DNA of 5,921 nucleotides from an uncultured Thiotrichaceae bacterium (lineage in GTDB: Bacteria; Pseudomonadota; Gammaproteobacteria; Thiotrichales; Thiotrichaceae): the NCBI GenBank assembly GCA_938038645.1, contig CALHTA010000348.1:1-5921 (forward strand), read 5' to 3'. The notes under the pieces are model-generated. The model ran no database searches. It was not told where the DNA came from and was given only the letters and a program-made list of their open reading frames with translations. A program made the translations under genes and the position numbers. Every line of letters starts with the position of its first letter. The stretch's first letter is position 1. Below, piece by piece: positions 1-5,781 of the stretch.

Positions 1-227
1 AGCTCATTACTAGAACGTTTCTTAAGCGTAATCTTTCCAGGCTTAGATGAAGTATCTGCAGCGCCAGATGATTGACGGATATGCTCCAATAAATCTAATT
101 TTTGGCGGTCGGTGATACTATCATCAGCACCTGTTACGTGAATGCCTGCATCTTGCATCTGCTGTAACAATGTTTCGACAGGAGCTCCGACAATTTCGGA
201 TAGTTTCTTTACGGTTATTTCTGACAT
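1..227 (-). CDS. infB: Translation initiation factor IF-2, N-terminal part (gene runs off the window)
   Basis: This is the first 75 codons of the GTPase that brings fMet-tRNA to the 30S ribosome and promotes subunit joining. The protein starts MSEITVKKLSEIVGAPVETL and continues through LLQQMQDAGI and a DDSITDRQKLDLLEHI segment. This matches the small helical IF2 N-terminal domain (about residues 1-50), as in E. coli IF2, and is followed by the start of a basic linker (KPGKITLKKRSS). The G domain and fMet-binding domains lie outside the window. The ATG at 227-225 is preceded by a strong AGGAG at 237-241 with 9 nt spacing, which settles the start. Only 20 bp separate it from the nusA stop, so it is co-transcribed with nusA. 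Family assignment rests on the N-terminal domain and on the conserved nusA-infB order. Confidence 0.95.
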   Translation of the reverse strand, partial: MSEITVKKLSEIVGAPVETLLQQMQDAGIHVTGADDSITDRQKLDLLEHIRQSSGAADTSSKPGKITLKKRSSNE

Positions 228-247
228 ATTTTATTTCTCCTGTCGCC

Positions 248-1786
248 TTAAGCCTCTGACGCTGATGGTGCTGAGTCAGTGTTTGCGGCGTCGTCTTCCG
301 AAGTATCCTCATCGGCAAACCACGGTGCGCGTGCGGTCATAATTAATTCACCTGCCATTGCGTCGTCTATTCCATTGATGACTGTTAGTTCATCAATAGA
401 TTGTTCGGCTAGGTCTTCCATAGTGCAAATGCCCGCTGTTGCTAGCTTTTGTGCAAGTTCGTCGTTCATACCATCCATTTCTAACAAATCTTTGGCAGGT
501 TTTCCATTGCCTCCAGAGATTGCTAATGTAAGCAACGCATTGCGAGCGCGACTTCTTAACTCTTCAATAATATCTTCGTCGAACTCATCAATTTGAGCCA
601 TCTCTTCAACAGGGACGTAAGCCACTTCATCAAGTGTCGTAAAGCCTTCTTCATGAAGAATTGTTGCAACTTCCTCATCAACGTCAAGGTGTTCTGAGAA
701 GAGGCCAATTATCGCAGCAGTTTCTTGCTGAGCTTTTTGCTCTGCATCATCTTCGCTCATTACGTTGAGTGTCCATCCCGTTAGCTCACTGGCTAAGCGA
801 ACGTTTTGTCCACCTTTACCAATTGCCTGAGATAGCTTCTCCTGATCAACACCGATATCCATGCTGTGCTGATCTTCATCAACAACAATGGAAGTAACCG
901 TTGCAGGTTGCATTGCGTTGATAGTGAAGCGTGCTACATCATCATCCCAAGGGATAATATCAACACGCTCATTGCTTAACTCATTTGTGACTGTTTGAAT
1001 ACGTGAACCACGCATACCAACACAAGCGCCAATAGGGTCAAGGTTTGGGACATTGGCTCTAACGGCAATTTTGGCCCTGGAGCCTGGATCGCGAGCAGCA
1101 CCCATAATATCAATTAATTCCTGACCAATCTCAGGAACCTCAAGCTTAAGTAGCTCGATTAAGAAATTATTGTCAGTACGACTGATAATCATCTGAGGCC
1201 CACGAATGTCCTCGCGAATCTCTTTTAACAGGCCACGCATTCTGTCGCCAACACGAGCATTTTCACGAGGAATCATTTCTTCACGTGGGATGATTGCTTC
1301 TGCATTCTCGCCCATATCTAAAACGATACCGCGACGGTCTGTCCGTTTAACCGTACCAAGAACCAGTTGGCCGACTCGATCCATAAAGGCTTCAACGACA
1401 CGTTCACGTTCGGCTTGACGTACTCGTTGCACAATAACCTGTTTAGCCGTTTGAGCAGCAATTCTACCAAACTCTACCGATTCAATTTGTTCTTCTATAT
1501 AGTCACCAATGTCGGCATCAAGACCTTTGTCTTTTGCGTAGCTGATGAGTATTTGGCGCTCTGGAGATTCGAATTCTGGATCTTCATCGTCAATTACTTG
1601 CCAGCGTCGGAAAGTCTCATAGTCACCGCTTTCACGATCTATGCTAACTCGGACATCTATTTCCATGCCGAATCGCTTGCGTGTTGCGGTTGCAAGTGCA
1701 GTTTCTACAGCGTCAAAAATAATGTCAGCATCAACATTCTTTTCGTTTGAAACCGCATCAACAACATATAAAATTTCTTTACTCAT
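248..1786 (-). CDS. nusA: Transcription termination/antitermination factor NusA
   Basis: NusA binds RNA polymerase and nascent RNA, modulates pausing and intrinsic termination, and is part of rRNA and phage N antitermination complexes. The 512-residue protein aligns by eye along its full length with E. coli NusA (495 aa). The polymerase-binding N-terminal domain is about 1-130 (start MSKEILYVVDAVSNEK, motif ETFRRW at 57-62). An S1 domain follows at about 137-201. KH1 has GMRG at 257-260 and KH2 has GKGG at 323-326 (QAIGKGGQNVRLAS). Two acidic helix-hairpin-helix AR repeats lie at about 360-425 and 434-488. After the shared WF near 489 there is an extra acidic, Ser/Ala-rich tail to residue 512. 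A strong AAGGAAGGA lies just upstream of the ATG. rimP ends 55 bp upstream and infB begins 20 bp downstream. NusA autoregulates this operon in E. coli; the terminator at 2315-2343 could serve that role here, which is inference. Confidence 0.98.
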   Translation of the reverse strand: MSKEILYVVDAVSNEKNVDADIIFDAVETALATATRKRFGMEIDVRVSIDRESGDYETFRRWQVIDDEDPEFESPERQILISYAKDKGLDADIGDYIEEQIESVEFGRIAAQTAKQVIVQRVRQAERERVVEAFMDRVGQLVLGTVKRTDRRGIVLDMGENAEAIIPREEMIPRENARVGDRMRGLLKEIREDIRGPQMIISRTDNNFLIELLKLEVPEIGQELIDIMGAARDPGSRAKIAVRANVPNLDPIGACVGMRGSRIQTVTNELSNERVDIIPWDDDVARFTINAMQPATVTSIVVDEDQHSMDIGVDQEKLSQAIGKGGQNVRLASELTGWTLNVMSEDDAEQKAQQETAAIIGLFSEHLDVDEEVATILHEEGFTTLDEVAYVPVEEMAQIDEFDEDIIEELRSRARNALLTLAISGGNGKPAKDLLEMDGMNDELAQKLATAGICTMEDLAEQSIDELTVINGIDDAMAGELIMTARAPWFADEDTSEDDAANTDSAPSASEA

Positions 1787-1841
1787 GAGTCCTTCCTTAA
1801 AAACACAGTGGGCATAAGACGTTTAGCTTACTGCCAAAAAC

Positions 1842-2285
1842 TTATGCTAAGACCAAGCGAGCTCGATCCACTACATTAAATGGTATAACAAATGTATCGT
1901 TATCTACCGTCACATTGACTTCGTTTTCACCAACGGATTCGATGGTGCCCTTGAAGTTGCGTCGACCTTCAATTGGGCTACGCGTGCGAACTTTAACTGC
2001 TTCCCCGATATAATCTTTATACTGTTCAGGTGTGAACAATACGCGGTCAATTCCGGGAGAGGAAACCTCTAAAATATAGGCAACAGGAATGATGTCTTCA
2101 ACGTCGAGTGCAGCACCTATTTGTCTGCTGACTAGAGTGCAGTGGTCGATTGAAACACCACCTTCATTTTCGATAAATATACGCAGTAAAGCGCTTTCAG
2201 AATGCGGTCTGTATTCGTAGCCCCAGACTTGAAAGCCTAATCCAGTAACAACTGAATGAACTAAATTATTTAACTGCTCTTGCAT
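1842..2285 (-). CDS. rimP: Ribosome maturation factor RimP
   Basis: RimP (formerly YhbC/P15a) assists late maturation of the 30S subunit in the cytoplasm. The 147-residue product is close to the E. coli length (150). It carries the family signature LEVSSPGIDR at 72-81, preceded by the conserved LDVEDIIPVAY. The N-terminal alpha/beta domain covers about 1-80 and the C-terminal SH3-like barrel about 85-147. The ATG at 2285 has AGGA at 2296-2299 (10 nt spacing), plus a closer AGGAAG at 2289-2294 that is probably too near. It is the first protein gene after the initiator tRNA and the terminator hairpin, and nusA follows after 55 bp. The gene order and the motif together make the call secure. Confidence 0.97.
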   Translation of the reverse strand: MQEQLNNLVHSVVTGLGFQVWGYEYRPHSESALLRIFIENEGGVSIDHCTLVSRQIGAALDVEDIIPVAYILEVSSPGIDRVLFTPEQYKDYIGEAVKVRTRSPIEGRRNFKGTIESVGENEVNVTVDNDTFVIPFNVVDRARLVLA

Positions 2286-2314
2286 ATACTTCCTGTCCTA
2301 GATTTGCAGATAAT

Positions 2315-2343
2315 AAAAAAGCCCCGATTATCGGGGCTTTTTT
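2315..2343 (-). terminator. Strong intrinsic terminator between tRNA-fMet and rimP (attenuator candidate)
   Basis: A perfect inverted repeat pairs 2315-2327 (six A then GCCCCGA) with 2331-2343 (TCGGGGC then six T) around a 3-nt loop. The 7-bp GC-rich stem is flanked by an A-tract and a T-tract, so it should terminate in either direction. In the transcribed direction it lies 65 nt after the tRNA 3' end and about 30 nt before the rimP ATG. It would therefore produce the 3' end of the tRNA transcript and cut expression of rimP-nusA-infB unless read through. E. coli also has terminators at this place in the metY operon (established knowledge). Regulation by NusA here is inferred. Confidence 0.92.
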
Positions 2344-2356
2344 ATTTTTGTGCGCT

Positions 2357-2385
2357 ATTTTATTAACAATAAATCAGCACATCAA
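2357..2385 (-). promoter_or_regulatory. Possible second promoter between tRNA-fMet and the terminator
   Basis: On the minus strand a TTGATG box (2380-2385, 4/6 to the sigma70 -35 consensus) and a TAAAAT box (2357-2362, 5/6 to the -10 consensus) are separated by exactly 17 bp. Transcription would start near 2350, just before the hairpin at 2315-2343. A transcript from it would thus begin almost directly with the terminator. AT-rich DNA gives such matches by chance fairly often, so this is tentative. Confidence 0.4.
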
Positions 2386-2408
2386 GTGTTCGGTATAGCA
2401 ATTCGAAT

Positions 2409-2485
<77 letters not shown>

Positions 2486-2500
2486 ATCGAATGAGGGCAG

Positions 2501-2529
2501 ATTATAGGGGGTGCAAAAAATAGATGCAA
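2501..2529 (-). promoter_or_regulatory. Near-consensus sigma70 promoter of the tRNA-fMet/rimP operon
   Basis: On the minus strand, TTGCAT (2524-2529, 4/6 to the consensus, with TTG intact) and a perfect TATAAT (2501-2506) are 17 bp apart. The expected start is near 2492-2494, giving a leader of only 7-9 nt before the mature tRNA 5' end at 2485. The bases directly after the -10 box read CTGCCC, a GC-rich discriminator of the kind found on stringently controlled stable-RNA promoters. Growth-rate and ppGpp control is therefore expected, by inference. It sits in the 85 bp between the dsbD stop and the tRNA. I see no terminator hairpin for dsbD in this gap. Confidence 0.85.
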
Positions 2530-2570
2530 GGTGTATCGCAACTTATTCTTGTGTCACTTTGGTTTGGTTA

Positions 2571-4904
2571 CTATAAGCTAATTAAAAACTGGTTTACATG
2601 GTTTTTAAATGGCTCTAGTTTCATTTCACCACTAATTCTGAACTCTTGTTTTTCTTCACCATTTTTATCGTAAAAAATGATGTGAGGAGGGCCATAAACT
2701 TTTAGCGTTCTAAGTAGCTCGCTATCGTCTGCCGTCATATCAGTGACATCGGCCTGAATCACAATAGTGTCTTCAAGAGATTTCATTACCGCTGAGTCAC
2801 TGAATACGCTGTGTTCCATTTCTCTACAAGGAATACACCAGTAAGCATAAAAATCGAGCATTACTGGTTTTTGTTGCCGCTTAGCTTCTTCAAGTGTTGC
2901 ATTAAGGTCGTCAAGGCTTTTAATTTTAGTGAATTGTAAGCCTTCGGTACTATTGTCCGTTATTAAGCCGCTGCCTGATCTGTTATCACTCAAAAGCCCT
3001 GACAGTGGGGCGAAGTAACTTTTGCTCCCCGCAGCTGCACCAATGATAAGAATTGTACCGAGCAATAAGCTGACTAAGCCTGTGCTCTTCCAAAGCCTTT
3101 TCCAGTTACTTGATTGTTCGCCAAGTGTATCCGTTGCACCAAGATAGATCGCACTGCCGATTAATAAAATGCCTGATAAGAGCAATGTAATTTGCATCGG
3201 AACCACGCGATCAAGCATCCAAATAGCCATCGCTAGCATCATGACACCAAATACGTGTTTGACGGTGTCCATCCAAGCCCCAGCTCTGGGTAAGATACTG
3301 CCGGCTGAAAAGCCAATCAGCAGTAGTGGCGCTCCCATGCCCATGCCTAACATGAACAATGACAGACCTCCAAGAACAACATCTTTGGTGTCCGCGATAT
3401 AGGCCAGTGCAGCAATTAATGGTCCTGTCACGCAGGGGCCAACGATGAGCGCTGAGAGTACGCCCATGATTCCCGCCCCTATGAGGCTGCCACCACGTTG
3501 ATTGTTGCTAAGATTGTTTAGGCGGTTTTGAATGCTGCTTGGCATTTGCAATTCATAAAAACCAAACATAGACAGTGAAAGGAGCACGAAAAGTAGGGCA
3601 AAACAGCTGATAACCCACGGGTTTTGAAGAGCTGCCTGAAGGTTGGCACCTGTATAGCCTGCGATCACTCCAGCAACGGCGTAAGTTAATGCCATCGGTA
3701 TTACATAAGCCAATGACAAGGCAAATGATTTGCCTCTGGATATGTCTTTTCCTTGGCCTGTGATAATCCCTGAAAGAATCGGAATCATTGGGAATACGCA
3801 GGGTGTGAAAGTTAGTAATAATCCACCAACGAAGAATGCGGCAATTATTGTAAGAATTCCCTTGTTCTTTAACGTGTCACTTAAAATGCTTTGCTCTGAC
3901 TGTATTGGAGAAGCTGTCTGCGTTGGGGTGGTGGATAATGCTGTTTTTGGTGCTTCTCCAATTGTATCGACTGCTTGAATGTTGCTGGCAGGTTTGAAGT
4001 TCGAGAAATCTACATTGATCGTTTTCGTTTGTGGTGGATAACAAATACCTGTGATTTTCGAGCAGCCCTGATAGGTTGCATTGACAAGCAGTGACTTCTG
4101 AAATCCATTAACAGGAATACGAGCCTCAAAGTCTTCCTCGTAAGTGACAACATCCCCAAAGTAAACGTCTTTATATTCAATGCCAGGCGGTAGTTCGGGT
4201 TTTCCAAGGGTAACTCCAGTTGTACCTTCACCGACGGAAAATTTTATTTTATTTTGATATAAATAATGTCCTGGCGTGATATTCCATAAAGCGTTTAGCG
4301 TTTGCCCGTCAAACGCGAATAGATCAAATTTGAACGCTTCGTCAGGTGAAAGGGGCTCGTTTGCTCCGCCGCCGATACCTGTAATTCCTCCGACGCCTGA
4401 TATGCTGCTGATGCCAAGCTCATCCGCTAATGAATTGCTACTTGAGCTTGTTGGCAAAGCCATTAGATCATCTTCTAACGGCGGCATATTAATTTGCACG
4501 GTTTGTTTCTGCGGTGGGTAGCAGATACCAATATCAGCACAGCCTTGTGACTTGCTCAATAAAGAAAGGGTTATTTCGTCAATTGATTCTCTTTGGATGG
4601 GAAGGTCAAAGCTTACGCTCCCCCTGTATATGAGAACATCCCCAAAGGTAGGATCTAATTTTTTCTTTCCTTCAGGTTTAGAAAACTCAGCTACAACGTT
4701 TCCATCGGTGGCACTAGAGAAGTCTATCTTGTCTAAGTAGAGATAATAACCCTCAGCAATATCCCAAGTGGCCCGTATGTTTTCGCCATCTACCACCTCG
4801 GTCGATAATATAAATGCTTCGTTAGGACGCAGCAGATCATCTTGGCTGATGGCAAATAAATTGCATGTAAACAACAATGCAAGAACTGATAGGATTGCTT
4901 TCAT
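2571..4904 (-). CDS. dsbD: Thiol:disulfide interchange protein DsbD with two tandem periplasmic alpha domains
   Basis: DsbD carries electrons from cytoplasmic thioredoxin across the inner membrane to periplasmic thiol proteins such as DsbC and the cytochrome c maturation branch. The 777-residue protein has a Sec signal peptide (about 1-18), alpha domain 1 (about 27-141, cysteines 122 and 128 in CADIGICYPPQ), a Ser/Gly-rich linker (about 150-183), alpha domain 2 (about 187-300, cysteines 281 and 288 in CSKITGICYPPQ), and a second linker. The beta domain follows, with about eight membrane segments (350-625) and the two transport cysteines C369 (TFTPCVFPM) and C491 (VGPCVTGPL). The thioredoxin-like gamma domain (about 655-777) has WCIPC at 689-693. 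E. coli DsbD is 565 aa with one alpha domain, so the extra length is mainly the duplicated domain. All key cysteines are present. The Shine-Dalgarno is weak (GAG about 6 nt from the ATG), but the signal peptide supports this start. It appears to be a single-gene unit between hns and the tRNA. Confidence 0.95.
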   Translation of the reverse strand: MKAILSVLALLFTCNLFAISQDDLLRPNEAFILSTEVVDGENIRATWDIAEGYYLYLDKIDFSSATDGNVVAEFSKPEGKKKLDPTFGDVLIYRGSVSFDLPIQRESIDEITLSLLSKSQGCADIGICYPPQKQTVQINMPPLEDDLMALPTSSSSNSLADELGISSISGVGGITGIGGGANEPLSPDEAFKFDLFAFDGQTLNALWNITPGHYLYQNKIKFSVGEGTTGVTLGKPELPPGIEYKDVYFGDVVTYEEDFEARIPVNGFQKSLLVNATYQGCSKITGICYPPQTKTINVDFSNFKPASNIQAVDTIGEAPKTALSTTPTQTASPIQSEQSILSDTLKNKGILTIIAAFFVGGLLLTFTPCVFPMIPILSGIITGQGKDISRGKSFALSLAYVIPMALTYAVAGVIAGYTGANLQAALQNPWVISCFALLFVLLSLSMFGFYELQMPSSIQNRLNNLSNNQRGGSLIGAGIMGVLSALIVGPCVTGPLIAALAYIADTKDVVLGGLSLFMLGMGMGAPLLLIGFSAGSILPRAGAWMDTVKHVFGVMMLAMAIWMLDRVVPMQITLLLSGILLIGSAIYLGATDTLGEQSSNWKRLWKSTGLVSLLLGTILIIGAAAGSKSYFAPLSGLLSDNRSGSGLITDNSTEGLQFTKIKSLDDLNATLEEAKRQQKPVMLDFYAYWCIPCREMEHSVFSDSAVMKSLEDTIVIQADVTDMTADDSELLRTLKVYGPPHIIFYDKNGEEKQEFRISGEMKLEPFKNHVNQFLISL

Positions 4905-4923
4905 ATTGGCTCAGTTGTCCATT

Positions 4924-5005
4924 TTTTACGAGAATTATCAAGAAAGTATGCTGCGAAGCGACGATTCATTTATCGCTTTACACATGCATATTTTACGAGA
5001 TCAAG
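4924..5005. repeat. Direct repeat in the dsbD leader
   Basis: The 10-mer TTTTACGAGA occurs at 4924-4933 and again at 4991-5000, 67 bp apart. Each is followed by TCAAG, directly at 5001-5005 in one copy and after a 4-bp ATTA at 4938-4942 in the other. Both lie in the non-coding stretch upstream of dsbD, which otherwise holds no convincing gene. They could be paired binding sites for a regulator or chance repeats in AT-rich DNA. No known operator is recognised. Confidence 0.5.
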
Positions 5006-5068
5006 CTTAGTCTGGATGCTTGTGTTTCTCCCGCTTGTCGGATTCGGTTTTTATTATTGTGGACAAAT

Positions 5069-5097
5069 ATTATAAAGAAACGGTTTAAGGCTGGCTA
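5069..5097 (-). promoter_or_regulatory. Candidate sigma70 promoter for dsbD
   Basis: On the minus strand a perfect TATAAT (5069-5074) is preceded at 17 bp by TAGCCA (5092-5097), which matches 4/6 of the -35 consensus. Transcription would begin near 5062 and leave a leader of about 157 nt before the dsbD ATG. It lies directly downstream of the hairpin at 5112-5158, a sensible position for a new promoter after the hns transcript ends. The -35 box is imperfect, so confidence is moderate. Confidence 0.45.
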
Positions 5098-5111
5098 TAG
5101 TAGATAGTGTG

Positions 5112-5158
5112 AAAATATATAGCCATTAGGGATATTTCAGCCTAAGGCTATATATTTT
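5112..5158. terminator. Long inverted repeat, probable terminator of hns
   Basis: A perfect 13-bp repeat pairs 5112-5124 with 5146-5158. The stem continues with 5126-5130 paired to 5141-5145, leaving a single bulged A at 5125 and a 10-nt loop. This gives 18 bp in total. The upper stem contains GGC/GCC and CCTAA/TTAGG, and the outer arm is ATATATTTT, so a transcript from either side ends the hairpin in a U-rich stretch. It starts 40 bp beyond the hns stop. There is no long pure T-tract outside the stem, so termination is likely but not certain; an RNA-level or protein-binding role is the alternative. Confidence 0.55.
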
Positions 5159-5197
5159 AGAAGAGACGGATTAGAAAAACTAATCGGCTTTTGAGCG

Positions 5198-5518
5198 CTA
5201 AATTAATAGATCGTCTAATGACTTGCCTTCTTCTAATGCTGCAAGCACCCACAATGGCTTGCGGCCGCGTCCTGTCCAGGTGGATTCGCTATTTGCTGGG
5301 TCGCGATATTTTGGCGGAGCTTTTGATACAGGTGCTTTAGCTTTTGAAGGTGCAAGGACTTCATCAATGCTATAACCAGCTTCCTCAACCATTTTCTGGA
5401 CTCTTTTTCTTAGATCCTGACGCATTGTCTTATCGCGTTTTTTTAATTCAATTGGTATTTCTTTCATTATTTGCAGTAGTTCAGGGCGGTCAAACTTGTC
5501 GTAGTCTAATATACTCAT
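5198..5518 (-). CDS. Short H-NS family nucleoid-associated DNA-binding protein
   Basis: H-NS proteins bind curved AT-rich DNA through the minor groove, oligomerise, and silence genes, often horizontally acquired ones. This 106-residue protein ends with the diagnostic H-NS C-terminal domain (about 70-106). It contains KYRDP, TWTGRGRKPLW at 80-90 with the AT-hook-like GRGRKP core at 83-88, and a closing GKSLDDLLI close to E. coli H-NS (GKSLDDFLI). The N-terminal part (1-50) is helical and charged, as expected for a dimerisation segment. A Lys/Ala/Pro-rich linker spans about 56-70. E. coli H-NS is 137 aa, so the oligomerisation region is shorter here. The ATG at 5518 has no clear Shine-Dalgarno; the next Met is residue 18, which would cut into the helix. 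The upstream DNA is very AT-rich with an inverted repeat, which suggests self-binding. It could be called hns, but orthology to E. coli hns is not shown. Confidence 0.9.
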   Translation of the reverse strand: MSILDYDKFDRPELLQIMKEIPIELKKRDKTMRQDLRKRVQKMVEEAGYSIDEVLAPSKAKAPVSKAPPKYRDPANSESTWTGRGRKPLWVLAALEEGKSLDDLLI

Positions 5519-5781
5519 CGTCGAATTAATTTCAGTTTTAAGAGATTTTCTATTTAGATATAATTTATTAATTAAGTCAAGTTTTATGGTTGGTTTAAAT
5601 TTCCTAATAAATCTACGAAAAAAGACTTAATTAATTTTCTTACCTGCACTTCTTTTTTTCTGGCCTAATTACTAATTACACTGGGTTGTTTTTTGTAGCG
5701 CAGCTCGTCGGAAGATAATGGTTTCTTTGGGTGTAGCCATGTATTTTTGTATGTATAAAATAATAATTAGAATTTGAGCTT
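5519..5781. other. AT-rich divergent intergenic region
   Basis: These 263 bp separate the H-NS gene from the plus-strand gene at the window edge. The stretch is markedly richer in A+T than the flanking genes, especially 5520-5640. A TTGACT box (5575-5580, minus strand, 5/6 to the -35 consensus) faces hns, but I find no good -10 box at the usual distance. On the plus strand, TATAAT at 5559-5564 and TATAAA at 5754-5759 occur without convincing -35 partners. No RNA gene or extra protein gene is supported. Confidence 0.5.
5567..5635. repeat. 12-bp inverted repeat upstream of the H-NS gene
   Basis: ATTAATTAAGTC at 5567-5578 is the exact reverse complement of GACTTAATTAAT at 5624-5635, with 45 bp between the arms. 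Each arm contains the 8-bp palindrome TTAATTAA. The first arm overlaps the TTGACT box that may be the hns -35 element. AT-rich paired sites at an H-NS promoter would fit autoregulation by DNA looping or bridging, which is inference. Confidence 0.6.

Noticed and set aside
124..318. Minus-strand open frame spanning the nusA-infB junction
   Set aside because: It is an out-of-frame shadow of the nusA end and infB start, both of which are firmly identified.
1367..1750. Plus-strand open frame of 127 codons antisense to nusA
   Set aside because: It lies wholly within nusA, whose protein aligns over the same region with a known family, and it has no motif of its own.
2486..2570. Search for a dsbD terminator between its stop and the tRNA
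   Set aside because: No inverted repeat with a T-tract was found; dsbD transcripts may read into the tRNA or end by another mechanism.
4956..4978. 6-bp inverted repeat AAGCGA/TCGCTT in the dsbD leader
   Set aside because: A short stem with an 11-nt loop and no further support is expected by chance in a leader of this size.
4768..5107. Two overlapping plus-strand open frames crossing the dsbD start and leader
   Set aside because: Both are short, partly antisense to the dsbD signal peptide, of unremarkable composition and without clear ribosome binding sites.
5167..5187. Small hairpin just after the hns stop (GATTAG/CTAATC with an A5/T5 loop)
   Set aside because: The stem is only 6 bp and AT-rich, with no T-tract following it, so it is not a convincing terminator; the longer hairpin at 5112-5158 is the better one.
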